DNA of 64,000 nucleotides from Diphasiastrum complanatum (Eukaryota; Streptophyta; Lycopodiopsida; Lycopodiales; Lycopodiaceae), in assembly GCA_029204225.1 (NCBI GenBank), contig CM055112.1:22820578-22884577 (forward strand). The letters are read 5' to 3'. Numbering within the stretch: the first letter of the stretch is position 1; the number at the start of each line of letters is the position of its first letter. Shown here in pieces: positions 1 to 13,439 of the stretch. The notes beneath the pieces are model-generated. The model was not told the origin of the DNA. It was given only the letters and a program-made list of their open reading frames with translations, and made no database searches. The position numbers and the translations under genes are program-made.

Positions 1-3000
1 CAGAGGTTTTGTTGAAATTGATAGGGTTAATCCAAATCAAAGCCAAAATTAGCAATTTTTTGGAAACTAGTCAAATTTTGTGTAGCGAGTTAGATTTGAT
101 AGCTATCCTCAAAATTTTTGGTCCAGATCTTGTTGTGGGCTGTAGGAACCCTTTTCACACGTGTGTCCAGCTCCGATTTTGACTAAGAAATTTCAAAAAT
201 TTGTAGAATTTGACTCACATACCCAATATGAGTGATTTTTGGTGCAAAATCAAGCATTTTCTATAGTAAATCTAATCCCTTGATTAGTTCTTGGATTAGA
301 TCAGCCAAAAAATTAAAATTGAAGCTTGAATTAGGTGATCAGTTGATCTTCTCTGATTTTTTGAGTGTATGTTGAGGTTGAAGAGAGAAATTGCTAAAAA
401 TCATAGATTAAGGAGTGATTTTGCAAGGTTGAGACTAGAATCTAAATTTCCATCATTCTAGATTGGTTCATGAGTGATAGGATTGAGTCTATAAGCTTTT
501 TAAATTGCTAGAAGGCTTTAGGTTCAGATCTCTTAGAGAAACCATAAGAGTTTCTAGTGCTTTTTCACATTAAAAAATGGCATCAATGGGTGGTTTTTTG
601 CTTGAAGCTAGTGAAAGACTTACATCCACTAATTATGCTACTTGGATAGTTCAAATGGAGTCTTTGCTTGTACTTCATGATCTTTATGACATAGTACTTG
701 AGGTGGAAGGAGGAGTTGAATTGGCTAAGTACAAAAAGAGATGTAGAGTTGCATTACACTGCATAAAAATGAATGTAAGTAATGAACTTTTGAAAGAAAT
801 CTCATCTTGTACCACATCCAAAGAGGCATGGGATTAATTAAAAGCCATTTATGGATCCAAGAACACTTCAAGGATACTCATGCTTAGGAATCAAATCCTT
901 CAAAGCATGAAAGGAAGTAGTGAAAGTGCCCAAAATTATGTCTTTAGGATCAAATCTTTGAATAAAGAGTTGTCTTCTATAGATGATAAAATCAAAGATG
1001 ATGAATTAGTTCAAATCATTTTGAATTGGATTAGGAGATGATTATTCCAATATTGTTCAAACCTTTGCTATTCAAGATTCACTTCCTACTATTGAAAAAC
1101 TTCAAAGTGTGCTTGTTAGTGAGGAGAGTAGAATGCTTCATATCAAAAGTAGGATGAGTTCCTTATCTTTGAATGATGGTGATGAAAAAGCTAACTTTTC
1201 TTTGAAAGGCAAGAAGAAGAAGTTTCCATCCAAGAAGACTCAAGACATGGAGATGGAGAACAAAGATGGAGCATCAAGTTCCAAAGGCAAGAGCAAGAAG
1301 GACAAGAAGAAGCTAAAGTGTTTCTTTTGTGGAAAAAAGGGACATTTTGCATCCGAGTGTTACAAGAAGAAGAATTCCCAAGAGAAGGACAATCAAGGCA
1401 ATCTTGTGCTTGAGGAGGAGGAAGAAGGCAATCTATCTTTGATGGTATCCTCACCACAAACATCTAATCAAGACACTTGGTGGATTGATAGTGGGGCAAG
1501 CTCTCACATGACTCATCAAAAAGACTACTTTTCTAATCTACTTTCTTACAATAGTTCTAAGAGATTTATCTTCACTACAAGTGATCAAGAATGTGAGATT
1601 GTAGGTGTTGGATCCATTCCTTTATGTCTAGAATCATCTAAAAAAGTAGATCTAGACAATGTTCTTTATGTACCTTCAATTACAAAAAACTTGTTGAGTG
1701 TAGGACAACTTATGGATAGTGGATTAGATGTACATTTCAAGCATGGAACATGTTCTATCTTGAAAGATAAAAAATGTATTGCTAGTGGTTTCAAGCAAGG
1801 GAGGTTATTCAAATTGGATGATAATGTGATGGTTGGAAGTGTGAACATGGCAAGGGAGGAGCTCACTCAAGTGGAATTATGGCACAAAAGGTTAGGCCAT
1901 CTTAACTACAAAGCTATGGAGACCATGGTGACAAAGGAGCTAGCAAGAGGACTTCCCAAAACCATATCCAAGTGTGGCAAGCTTTGTGAAGCTTGTGGAC
2001 TCTCCAAATCTCATAAGCTTCCTTTCAAGAGATCTTTGATCAGATCTAACTCTCCTCTTAACCTTATACACTCGGATGTTCATTCATTTTCACATGAATC
2101 AAATGGTGGAGCTCTAATGTATGTCACTTTTATTGATGATAAATCAAGATACTCTTGGGTTTATCTCTTGTCTAAGAAAAGTGAAGTTTTTGAGTCCTTT
2201 GTAAAGTTCAAAACTCTTGTGGAAAAGCAACTTAATACTAGCTTGAAAGTTTGAAAGTTTTTGGATGTACTTGTTATGTACATATTCCTTTAGAAACAAG
2301 GAAAAAGGAAGATGCCACTTCTTTCAAAGGCATCTTTGTTGGTTATAGTGAAAGTAAGAAAGCCTATAGGATATATGATCCTATTACAAAAAAATTTGTT
2401 TCTAGTAGAGATGTACTTTTTGATGAATCTCTCCAAGCCAAAGGAAAGGTGACTTCTAGCAACACTCAAATTGTCAAAGATCATGCTATGGCCGAGGAGG
2501 AGCTTCATGAAGATGAAGACCAAGTGGAACCTACTCCAAGTCCAAGGGTGCCAAGAAGATCAACAAGGACAAGGATTGAGTCATCAAGGCTCACTTATAG
2601 TGACAAAGGGGAGCAAAGGGAAGATTCTCAACTACTCAACTCTTATACTTTCTTGACTACGATGCTTGAAGAACCAACTAGTTTTGACGAAGCAAATAAG
2701 TTTCAATATTGGAGGAAAGCTATGCAAGTAGAGTTTGATGCGTTAATGGAAAATCAAACTTGGAAACTTGTTGATTTACCTTATGGAAAGAAGCCTCTTA
2801 CTTGTAAATGGATATATAGATTGGAATATAATCAAGATGGTTCCATTCATAAGTACAAAATTAGACTTGTAGCAAAAGGTTTTTTGCAAGTCAAAGGCAT
2901 AGATTATGATGAAACCTTTGCACCTGTTGCAAAGCTTGTGACCATTAGATTAATCATATGTCTTGCAACTTCTTTCAAATGGGAGATCTTCCAACTTGAT

Positions 3001-5063
3001 GTGACAAATGTTTTCTTGAATGGATTCTTGGAAGAGGAAATCTACACGTGCCAACCCGAGGGCTTCATCAAAGATGGAGAAGAAGACAAGGTGTGTCTCT
3101 TGAAGAAGAGTCTTTAAGAGCTCAAGCAAGCACCAAGAGCATGGTACTCTAGGTTGCATTCCTATCTTATTTCCATTGGATTTGTTGTAAGTTCTTATGA
3201 ACCATCATTGTACTACAAATGTAATGATGGAAAGATCAGTATCTTAGTTTTATATTTTGATGACATTATACTCACAGGAAGTGATCTAGATGGCATTAAG
3301 AATGTAAAAGTCTCCTTGTCTAGTGAATTTAAGATGGTAGATCTAGGACTTCTTAAAGTTATACTTGGAATAGAAGTCACTAGAAGTAATGATTTTACCT
3401 TCATATGTCAATCTAAGTATGCTAGATCAATCTTAGCAAGATTTGGCATGATTGATTGTAAAGGAGTTGAAACTCCTATGGAACTAAGTGTAAAAGTTTC
3501 TAAGGAAAGTGATGAAGCATCCTTTGAGGACATCACTACCTATAGAATGTTTATTGGTTCCTTGATATACTTAACTATCACTAGACCAGATCTTAGTTTT
3601 TGTGTTGGCAAGTTGAGTCAATACATGCAAAGTCCATTAATATGTCATGGGAAAGGAGCAAAAAGGGTGTTAAGGTACATCTCGGCTACAAAAGACTTTG
3701 GCATAGTTTATGAAAGGACTAATATTTGTTTGAGAGCATATTCGGACTCAAGTTGTGCAGGTGACAAGATGGATAGAAGATCCATAAGTGCATTTGCTAC
3801 ATTCTTATGTGGAGGAGTTATATCTTGGCTTTCCAAAAAGCAAGATACCATCTCTCTTTCATCAACAAAATCTGAATATAAAGCTATGACAACAACAACA
3901 AAGGAGGTTCTTTGGCTTAAAAGGCTTTTGGAGGAGCTACATGTGATCAAGGATGAAGACATTCCATGCATATATTGTGATAATCAAGCAGCTCAACAAC
4001 TTGCAAACAATCCAGTCGTCCATGCTCGAACAAAGCACATCAAGATTGCACATCATTTCATGAGGGAGAAAGTGCAAGCAAAGGAGATCAAGCTTATTCA
4101 TGTTTCATCATCAGATTGCATTGCTGATATACTCACCAAGGCATTGCCTAAATATCCATTTATAAAATTAAGATTGGCTCTTGGAGTTATAGATAGATCT
4201 ATGCTAGATTTACCAAGCTAGATTTTTGAGGAGTGTGAAAAATGCAAAAATAAGCTTGGTAGAGGCCAAAAATCTTGTATATAGGATGATTACGCATGTG
4301 TGGAGCCTATTCCCACGTGTGAATATAGTGTACCTGTCATGTACCATAATCATATAGGTTATACATATGATTTAATTCAAGTTCTAGTGGCTAAAAAGGC
4401 CAAAAACTAGTTTTCTAGACATATGACACATGGCATCAATCTATTGATTGCATGAGCCACATCCTTTGGTTAGGTGTCACATCTCATGTGTAGAGGACAG
4501 CTCACATGTGTGGAATAAGCTGAAGTAGATGAATTTTGACTTCTAGAAAATTTTCAAGTAGATCTCCATATAGAAGAAAAATGGACCAAAAGTGCTCAAA
4601 ATAGAAGGTTTTGTCCAAGTGTCAGTTTTGCATGATGAATCATCATATGACAAAGCACCTTCACACATGTGGGATCAAAGGGATGATCAGTACCATGAGC
4701 TCCCACTTATTGTATATATAGAGCCACATTTGGCCATAATCAGTGTGAGACACCAATCTTGGTTTTGGAAACAATTTTGAGTGATTCTCTCCATTTGTCT
4801 AAATTTGTTTTGATTGTTTTGAGGTGCTATCAATGTGTACTTGATTTTCAGGTTGGAGTCCGTACTCAAACAAGGTTTCACACGTGGGAAACCATAAAGT
4901 ACACCTACCTTCAATTAATGATTGTTCTTTTAGGATTTTGTGTCTAGAATTGATCTAGATTGATCTTAATCTCAAGTAGATTGATAGATCAAGTAATTTG
5001 ACAACCAATCTCTCTTGAGGATCAGATTAGAATCCACTCTTGGTCCTTTTTGTACTTTTTGCA
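1..5063 (+). mobile_element. Ty1/copia LTR retrotransposon A (5' LTR outside window)
   Basis: The parts run in copia order on +: leader (1-576), gag (about 577-1470, ending in a CCHC zinc knuckle CFFCGKKGHFASEC), aspartic protease (WWIDSGASSHMT), GAG-pre-integrase (LWHKRLGHLN), integrase, reverse transcriptase (DETFAPVAKL, then a YFDDI box near 3250) and RNase H (ending TKALPKYPF near 4160). A 3' LTR follows. The window opens with cagagg, which fits the end of a TGGTATCAGAGC-type initiator-Met tRNA primer site, so the 5' LTR should lie just to the left. The element is broken, with roughly four or five breaks, and is a fossil of moderate age. Its age cannot be estimated because only one LTR is visible. 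Confidence 0.93.
4234..5063 (+). repeat. 3' LTR of copia element A
   Basis: The purine-rich stretch TTTTTGAGGAG directly precedes TGTGAAAAATG at 4234, and the tract ends ...TTTTTGCA at about 5063, giving TG...CA termini and about 830 bp. A tatatata box lies near 4712. The 3' boundary could be 5063 or 5065. No second LTR is in the window for comparison, so the limits are inferred from termini and position after RNase H. Confidence 0.75.
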
Positions 5064-5066
5064 CAT

Positions 5067-5166
5067 CAGATCTCAACCGACGGTCAATATTAGTTCTCAA
5101 CCGACGCCCATACAATCAGATCTCAACTAACGGTCAGTCTTAAATCTCAACCGACGGCCTGCTTCC
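5067..5166 (+). repeat. Tandem repeat, 4 x 25 bp
   Basis: Four imperfect units of exactly 25 bp start at 5067, 5092, 5117 and 5142. They share the core TCTCAACCGACGG, with changes at a few positions. The array begins within four bases of the copia A LTR end, so it either flanks the insertion site or belongs to the next element. No protein-coding role is apparent. Confidence 0.85.
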
Positions 5167-5169
5167 ACC

Positions 5170-6800
5170 AGCCCAGATCCATGCTAGATGACAGACCTTT
5201 CCAACGACGTTCCGGGCTGATGAGCATGACGTACCTCAAATACACGGCTTGCATCGCCGATTTTTCTAACAATCTATCTATCTATCTACAACGTCATAAC
5301 AGATACATCAAACCAACTACACGAGCCTGCATATGCATTGGACCGTAATGACCACATCCAGCTGTAACAACTGCCTTCAGCCGTAGCAATAGCCACAGCC
5401 GCTCAACGTCTATCGTCATCACCACATCCACCATAACCCACCACACATTACTCCCCTCCCTACCTCCGCATGGAACACCAACCAACACCCATTCGTCCAC
5501 AGACGTAACCATCGCATTCCACTGCCATCTGCCCTAGAACGATCACCTTACCCTTACCATCGCCGTCATCCACCCTCCTCACATCCACAACTAACCGCAC
5601 CCATCGCACAACCATCAACCATCGAAAACAAACCACCCTCTGCATTGCCCCGTGACCACCACACCACACACGACCGGCCTCCACCACCATCACAGCCCCA
5701 GACCGCAATAGTCCGCAACGAATCTCAACCCACCGTATTCACCAACACACTCCCTCCATCGTCAGGACCGCAATCCAGGCCATCCTTCCTTCATCTGTAT
5801 TCCAATACCCCCATCGTTACTCCGTCATAACCGCCATTCACCGCAACTCACCCTTACCATCGCATTCACACTGCACCACACACCATTACCACTGCAGCTA
5901 ACTGTTTCCCCACTGCAACAATAGCTTTGCACCTGTCAAAGTCGCATCCAATCGCAATTACACCGCCATAAGGTTGCCCTCGGCCACCCGCACCACTCCA
6001 CCTCCACCCGTTTCCGCCCCACACAACCACAATTGCCCGTCTCAGCCGTAAATAGACCGCACTTGACCGCTAGACCCGCAATTGACCATCATCATACGAC
6101 CCTACGACTGCTCACGGCCACCTCCTCCACCATTAACCGCACTCATCCCATTCCATTGCACCTTTGCGATGACCCTTCACCCGCAATCATTCCCACTACA
6201 TCCACACACAAACAACCCTCTACCCAGATCCACATTCAATCGTAGACACCTGCATCCCAACCAACATTAACCTGTGATCCTATACTTCTCCCAGATCAAC
6301 ATCTACAATCACCCCCTAATAGCCTCACACTGCCTCCGACGCAATCCACTATCCATCACTACCCTCAAACTTCAATCTCAACTGCAACCAGAACCAATCA
6401 TCAGATCTCGTCCGTAGGGGTTCCACACCATCTTAACCGGACCCACGCCAGACCATAACAACTCACTCCACATTTTCTTTACATCCACCAACGTCAATCT
6501 CCGTTTGCATCCGATACACTATGACTTTGTTCATCTTCCATGCCTCTCCACCTGTTTTAATCACACACGCACTTAACAAAAAACCAGCTCACACTCCAAT
6601 CAAACCATAGCTACTACAAATTCCCACAACCACCACCTTACGCCTACCCAAGGACCCCTCGCCCGCAAACGTTCGCTAAAATAGCACTCACACGGCCACC
6701 TTTGACCACTATAACCGCAAACGACCGCAACCCCACCGTAAACCGTAGGGACCGCAAAAAAAAAAAAAACCAAAGAACACCAAAAAAATCACCAGTACCC
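5170..6800 (+). other. C-rich, G-poor strand-asymmetric tract without a gene
   Basis: About 1.6 kb is strongly rich in C and A and poor in G on +, with many degenerate copies of a word like ACCGCAA or GACCGCA (for example near 5702, 6055, 6130 and 6715-6755). A short (TATC)n run lies at about 5275-5288 and a poly-A run at about 6758-6771. ORFs here are short and low-complexity and look like chance products of the composition. The position just before a gypsy gag suggests an untranslated leader or LTR of that element, but no matching LTR was found. Confidence 0.55.
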
Positions 6801-9800
6801 AATGGACCAACAAAACGAGCCTCAAGTTTCAGACGATTATCCATACGATATCAGATCCCCTGTAGTTGAACAAATCAGACGCCATAGGTTCTACCGAATG
6901 AGAGCCGAATTTTAAGAGCCATCCACAAGCCCATTAGATGGACAAGAACCTGATAGAGCCGAGTCTTCACGCGCACAACCCCGTTCTTATGGTGCTGACC
7001 CCTCCCAGGCCAGAACCAACCTTAATGGAGTTTCTGCTACCCACGGAGCTCATCTTGAAAGACGTACACCCAAACTAGATCTACCAAAATTTGACGGTAG
7101 TTCAGACCCTCAAAAATTTTTGCAAATCTTTGAGAATGCATGTGATGTATATGGTGAAACATCTTGCAATACTATGGTCCAACTGTTTTTGATGACCATG
7201 ATCGCTAAAGCACATGACTGGTTTTTCAACCTTGATCGTGACAAAAAGACAGACTGGTCAATTCCAAAAGAGTCCTTTATCAAGCATTTTAAACCCTTTT
7301 GCTTGGTAGAGAATCCTTTTGTCAAATTGAGTAACATCAAAATGACAAAAGACGAACGCGTACAAGACTATATCGAGCGTTTCAAACGCCCCAAAAGTCA
7401 GGTACAAGAATAGCCCTCTGAACAGATGCTTATCATCTGGTTCTTAGTCGGCCTCCCAAAATGGATTAGACGAGAGCTTAAATCTAATGATGAATATACA
7501 AGCCTAAAGTTAGCCATGTCTGATGTCATCAAAGAAGAAGACGAAGGATCAGATGTTGACAAATCCAGGGAAAGACGAGCACCACGTGCTCATGTCCATG
7601 AGTCAAAGTCGATTGAGGACACCCGAGATTAGCTTTGGAAATCCCAGTTGGAGTTGCTTAATAAGAAACATCAACTACAGATGAGTTTCAAGCTACCCTG
7701 AAGTCTATTCAAAGCAATATGCATGGTCAGCAAAACCCTGCACAGGTACCTTATAAACAAAAAACAATATGGTGCCCACACTGTCGGGCTACGCATCATG
7801 TTGATGCTTGTCCTTCATATCAACCTATCCACGCACATACAGTTCACCAATATGAAGAACACCCATCACAATCTGGAAATGTCTTGATTTTGTCCATCAG
7901 AAAGTCCAGAACCAATAGCCATACAAGATGGCTATATAGTTATACAAGGGCCACTGCACACCAGATCTTTCATCTATAGTGAAACTGGCCACTTCATGGT
8001 TGATTGTCCAGTCAAGACCAAGTACAATGCTGAGTTTCCTGACTATATCAGAAAACACAATTTCAAAGACTTCCCGAGACAACCGACCAAGATCCTACCT
8101 GCCCGTCACGTTAGGTCTGAATCACAATAGGATCCTCACGACAACACAACACGAGCACCATAGCAACACAACAGTTAAACCTGCTGCCCAACCGAGAAGT
8201 TTCTTGCAAACTTCTACAGCACCGCACAATACGCCAGTGCCATAATGCAAAAAGACAATCTGAAATGACTCCTTGTCGAAAGAAAGTGAAACCGATATTC
8301 CGTCATCTGCTACAATGTCCAACCAAGAGCAACCTTTACAGGGAATTGACAGCTTTCCTCCCCTTCTGCAACTCAAATCTATTTGTCTTTCCACAAGTTG
8401 ATAAGATTTCCAATATGCCAATACATCATAAATCTAGGACTCGAAAATCTAGATAGAGATTCGGTTCTGAATCTCTTGTTCATAGAGGTCCTCAGGACAT
8501 AGTACCTCAACCATACCTACATCTCAAGCTATATCTTACAACATCTGTTATCAATGATGGTAGATTTTCGTGTCACCAACCCTGCCTTGTTTTGACAAGG
8601 GCATGCGAGAGGAAATCTTTTTACCCTACAAGTTCGATAAAACATCAAATTGTCCAGGCGAATTATGCATGTTGATGAATGACTTTTGTTTCTACAATCT
8701 TCATTCTCTGCCACACTGGCATCTTCCTTGCTTATTTTTTGACATTTTTTTTATTTTGGTAATTTCTTCTAAATGCATGTCTTTTTCTAGATTTGTTTTT
8801 AGTTCATCAAGGATACCCATTGCATAGGACACATCATGTAGCGTATCAAAATGACTTGTCATTCAACCTTTCGATCACCTTGCACAGAGTTTACAATCTT
8901 TGAGCATACTGAAACTTGGAGAAATCTCTGCCACGTCCGAGTTTATTCCTATATTTCATTGCCATATTTATCTTTGAGTCACCTACAACAAGATTGAAAC
9001 AAATTTAGTTAAAAATTTATGTATTTCAGCTACATGTTCCACACGTCAATCCAACCCTTAACATGACCAGTTACTAGCCACAACATCCGCAGTAACAAGT
9101 TTTTTGGGGGGGAGAGAGTGGATCCGCTTGGATCCACTGGAGCAGTTACGCTGCCAACAACAACACCAGCAAGATCGACAGCCAAGGTCACAAGTCAAAT
9201 ATGAAAATGACAAGCTAAAGAAGGCAGATGGGTAATCCAAAGAGACTCAATCAGAAGAAGTACCCGAGTCACGACAAAGATCTCCATAAAGGGAAACACA
9301 AGCATTGGAAAATTAGTCTCCTTCTTCAACCAACCTCTCGTCATACATCTGCATCCATTTTCATGCCTATTGCCCAAACCATCTACCATTGTCACTACCA
9401 CCCTTCCTTCCATCTGTTTGTTTTTTTATCAGTTTACATTTCTTCTGAGAAATCCCTAGTTTTTTATAGTCCTACCAAGGTAGTTGAAAGATCATTGCAA
9501 ATGTCTTGCGGAGACTAACTACAATGGATGATCAGCCAAACGAAGATCTAAGAAGCAGGCGAAGCAGCTAGAAGAAATAAAGAAAAAGATCCAAGAAGAT
9601 GAGGAGGAAAGGACAAAACTTAAGCAACAGATCAGTCATATCAATCTTGATCAAAAGAAACTCTCTAGAGCAATGATAGTTGAAGCCCCTCCTACGAAGC
9701 CCAAAGAGATCCAAAAGTAATAGATCAAAAGAAAGAGCTGCAGAAAAGAAAGATGAAGACAAATGTGAACCTGCAAATAAAGTGAGCTCCTCACCCAACA

Positions 9801-11423
9801 AGTAGTGGTCAAAGCTCTACATTGAAAGAGTCCAAGGCTGCAACCGTAGAACTATCAGTTCCTTCATCCTGTCACCAAGCCTTCATCATGTTTCCTTATC
9901 GTTATCAAACCGTCCATCCAAATCTATTCCTACCACCAATTTCTTGTTGATGAGTCCATCCCCTTGAGACTGATAACCAAGATTTGTGCTACCTATCAGA
10001 AAAGAGCGTCGACAAGACTGGAACTTCAACTGAGAAAAGAACTGCGAAAACACCCAAAGGCAAATGGAGGATACAGACCTCCCAGAAGATTGAATCTGCC
10101 AAGAGACCAACGATGAGACCGTCAATGGCAACTACAAGAGACAAACAAAGAGACCCATGAAAAGCACTCGAGCATACAAGTTGTGAAGTTGCTAAGAGCT
10201 CTCCAATTTTGAGAATGTCAACCACTTATAGCAATAAGACATTATGGTTAAACTACGACAGTTCATGAAAAACAGTTTTTGTGATAAAGACTAGCGACAA
10301 TAAGCACTTGGTTTTATGTAAGTGAACGAGGATCTATGCTTTTCCAAGTGACGATCGAAGACGCCAATGCAAAAGCGGAGCAACATCGTCCAATATGAGT
10401 TGCAGTGGGTCCTGCAACACATTAGGGGTGGGATGATGTTGGCTGATTCTGTCGAATCCCCAAGATACTCAGACAGAGCAACTCAAGGGCACCTCTCACC
10501 TTAGACCGAGGAGGTCTCTGAGAAGACGAGACTAATGAAGACTGAGAGCCGAGGAATACTAGTTAGTAATGACAAGTAAGAACTGTGTAAGCCTCATGGT
10601 GAATCCCGGAAGATGGAATGACCATGTAGGAAATAGTATTTCTAGGCTAAAGTAATAAATGCAAGTAGACCTCTCTTAAAGAAAGTAGAGTGAGCCACCT
10701 TTTGATGGTGACCTCTAGTGGAGAGCATTATTCCACTTGTAATTTGTGAAATGTGAAAATTCCACTAGGATGCCACCTAAGGAGCCCTCTTGCTTATTTA
10801 AGAGACTCCCTCTTTGTGAAGAGGAGCTTTTTGCATTGTATCTACTCCATGCTTAACAAGAAGATTTCCCATGAGTTTGATGCTACACTAAGATCCTTGA
10901 TCATGATGGTTTTCTTGAGTGATGCCCCTATGATCATGCCCTTCCATTCATATTGTGTGTGGTTGTGGATTTAGAGTGGATTAGTTTTCTTGCTTTTGTA
11001 GAGTGGATTAGATTTCATGTTTTCTTGTGGATTAATGTAGGAGCCAGCATTCAAGTAAACTAAATAGGCTGGATCTGTGGTGTGATTCTTGCATATCTCT
11101 ATACAATCCAGTTCTTGATGTTCTTGGGATGTCCAAGAATCAAAAGATTGGTTAGTTTCTTGATTCTTGGACTTCTAACATGCTGTAGATTAGTTTCTTG
11201 CTTCTTGTTCTATGGATTTATGCAAGTTCAGTGTAGTGTAGGATCTAATATCAATCCGCTTTTAGAGTAAGTAGCAGTAGAAACTACTGAACGTTCATTG
11301 GTTTACATGCTGATCTGTGAATGAGCATTCTAGGCTTGCATCCTATGTAGAATGTAAGTGCGTTCAAGATTGACATCCCTGAGTAGTCCTCTGACAGGTA
11401 GGACAAAGAAAATCTATACTACA
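6801..11423 (+). mobile_element. Ty3/gypsy remnant B (gag, post-integrase ORF, 3' LTR)
   Basis: A gag-like stretch starts near 6801. Its capsid-type domain lies at about 7060-7610 (LDLPKFDGSSDPQKFLQIFE, then IERFKR), and a CCHC-like knuckle (CPHCRATHHVDAC) follows at about 7770-7815. Pol domains are not recognisable between 8100 and 9400. A lysine/glutamate-rich coiled-coil segment at 9541-9720 resembles the post-integrase ORF of gypsy element C. The last 170 bp before the LTR (10261-10436) match the corresponding stretch of element C on the opposite strand. The element is heavily broken, with more than six breaks and large parts missing, and is an old fossil. Confidence 0.75.
10437..11423 (+). 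repeat. 3' LTR of gypsy element B
   Basis: A polypurine tract (TTAGGGGTGGGATGA) precedes TGTTGGCTGATTC at 10437. The segment carries a TATTTAAG-type box near 10796 and blocks shared, in inverted orientation, with the LTR at 19090-19992. Shared blocks include the 'ccaccttttgatggtgacct' stretch, the genes-free 'gagaccgaggaggtct'-like start and the 'ggctggatctgtggtg' block. The 3' end near 11423 is set by alignment with that second copy and is approximate. Confidence 0.75.
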
Positions 11424-11739
11424 ATGAAATTCTGTCCCTTTCGCTTGGGTTGGCATTGTTAAATCAAGAAACTATCTAACGAATGGCTTTGAGCCTGGTA
11501 ACAGGCGGAAACGGTCTTGAAAAAGTGGCCAGAAAGAATCGAAGTAAACAACAGGTCCTCTGGAGCAGGGGATCTGTCAACAGAAAGAGTCAAGTCTCAA
11601 CTCTCAACTCAGTCTCAACTCTCGACTCAGTCTCAATTTGGAGTATGGAGTGTTGAGCAATTGAGCGCGAGAAAATCTTGCATACACAGTCTCAATCTTT
11701 GTGCACTTATTTAGACTTTGTGGGATAAAAACAATGACC
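11424..11739. other. Inter-element spacer
   Basis: No gene was recognised. A short imperfect duplication of an 18-20 bp TCAACTC/CAGTC word lies at about 11590-11640. The segment separates the gypsy LTR from the hAT remnant. Confidence 0.5.
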
Positions 11740-12960
11740 AAAAAGCCTTTATCAACATGATAAAGCCTGCGCAGAATTTATTGACTACATTGGGGACTCA
11801 CTCCAAGAAAGGTTATCAGAAAGAGTGAAGCAAAGTCTGGTATTTGGAATTATGGTAGATGAATCCACCGAGATATCTGATATCAAGTCATTGGTAGTCT
11901 AGACAATTGTAGTCCTATTACTTCTTATTTTTGTCTCACATCTATAGCCAATGAAAATGTTGAATCATTGTATGATGCCATAATTGGTATCGTGAATACA
12001 TCTAATCTTGACATTACAAAGTTTGTTGGGTTTTGGCTCCAATGGAGCTGGAGTGATGGTAGGTTCAATATCTAGAGTTGCAACTAGGTTGAAAGCAGTT
12101 TGTCTTTTTTTATCAAGTACACAATGTGTTGCCCATAGATGCAATCTTGCTTGTGTTGGTCCTGTATCTAAATTTCCCTATGCTAAGTTCCTTGACGCAC
12201 TTGTGAACTCAACCGTAGCATTTTTTGCCAATAGTTGTAAAAGACTAACACTTCTACGATCATTAGAGATAGAATTGGGCAATGATGTCTTGAAGTTGAC
12301 AAGAGTAAACGGTACTAGTTGGCTGAGTCGACATGGGTCTCTTAAAAGATTATGTGATGTTCTCCAACTTGTCATACATGCAATAAAAGTTGAACTTCAA
12401 AACTCTTAAAAAAGAAAAGAAAAAAACAAAGAAATTCATCTCAATATGGTGAAGCTATCGATGTCTATGATGATGCATTAAAAGTTGCTTTATCATCTAC
12501 TACCAAATCAAAAAAAGAAAGTCAAGCTACTGCTACCAAGAAGCTCATAGAAAGTTTGTGTGATTTCAAAAATTTATGTAGCTTGCACTTTTTTGTTGAC
12601 ATTCTTGAACGATTGTTGATATTGAGCCTTACTTTCCAAAGAGATTATATTGAAGTTAAAGCAATTTCGGGTACTGGATCAATAGAAATTGCCAGAATTC
12701 ACCTTGGGTATATTGAAGATCCATGTACCAACTTAATGCTAGAACATGCGATTGCAAAGGCTACTCTCTTCTTCCAAAATATGGTTGAAAAGGCGTATTT
12801 GAGAAGATTGCAAAGCTGTCTTCATGGAAATATGTACTACAATATTGAAGTCAAAAGTTGTATTCTAGGATTTGATCTAGATGAGGCAATAGCATAATGT
12901 CAAAACTTTATTTCCTCCAACAATTAATTTACAAGAGGTAACTACAGAATACAAGATGTT
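11740..12960 (+). pseudogene. Decayed hAT transposase (ZNF862-like lineage)
   Basis: Three collinear pieces on + recall the hAT transposase core found in ZNF862-like proteins. At 11750-11900 the text reads FIDYIGDSLQERL followed by GIMVDESTEISD, the beta-strand and first acidic region of the RNase H-like fold. At 12008-12409 it reads GSNGAGVMVG, then CVAHRCNLAC, the conserved GSDGASVM and H-rich block, then NGTSWLSRHGSLKRL. At 12556-12897 it reads LHFFVDILERLLILSLTFQ, part of the insertion domain. The pieces are in different frames with stops between them, and neither a BED finger nor a C-terminal dimerisation domain is visible. It is a non-functional plain DNA-transposon relic. The terminal inverted repeats were not found. 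Confidence 0.75.
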
Positions 12961-13439
12961 CAAAATTCAAGCAATAACAGATTGGGTTGGGAGATCCTTT
13001 TGAGATGCATGGTCAATGATTGAGTCCAACAAACAATTACGAGAAAAGCACAAGAATTTGCATACACTAACATGTATTGATCTCGTGTAGTGTGCAGCTT
13101 GATTCTAATAAAGGACAGAAAAATAAAGAGCTTGCAATAAATAGATGCCTTGATGCGAATTTGTTGAGGGAAGTGCAAATGTGGAATCCATTGATATTTC
13201 TGCTACTATTTGCTCGTGGGCTACATCAATTAATACAAACATATCTTTTTCCACTTTTGAACTTGTACATTTCACCTCAACTTCCATACTATGTAGTTGT
13301 AGATTTCATGTATTTCAACATTAATCGTTGTCAATTTGTTGAGGTTTTTTTTTTCTTGTACTAACATTTATCATTCCATTTAGTTAGGTTTTTATTCAGT
13401 TTTGTTGCTTTGATCACTATTTGTTATTTCTATAAGGCA
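12961..13439. other. AT-rich spacer
   Basis: No credible gene is seen. It probably includes the decayed 3' part of the hAT relic and its flank. Confidence 0.4.

Noticed and set aside
5460-6270. Several ORFs of 60-80 codons on both strands in the C-rich tract
   Set aside because: Low-complexity, His/Pro/Thr-rich or Val/Gly-rich readings that follow the base bias. They overlap on both strands and have no domain.
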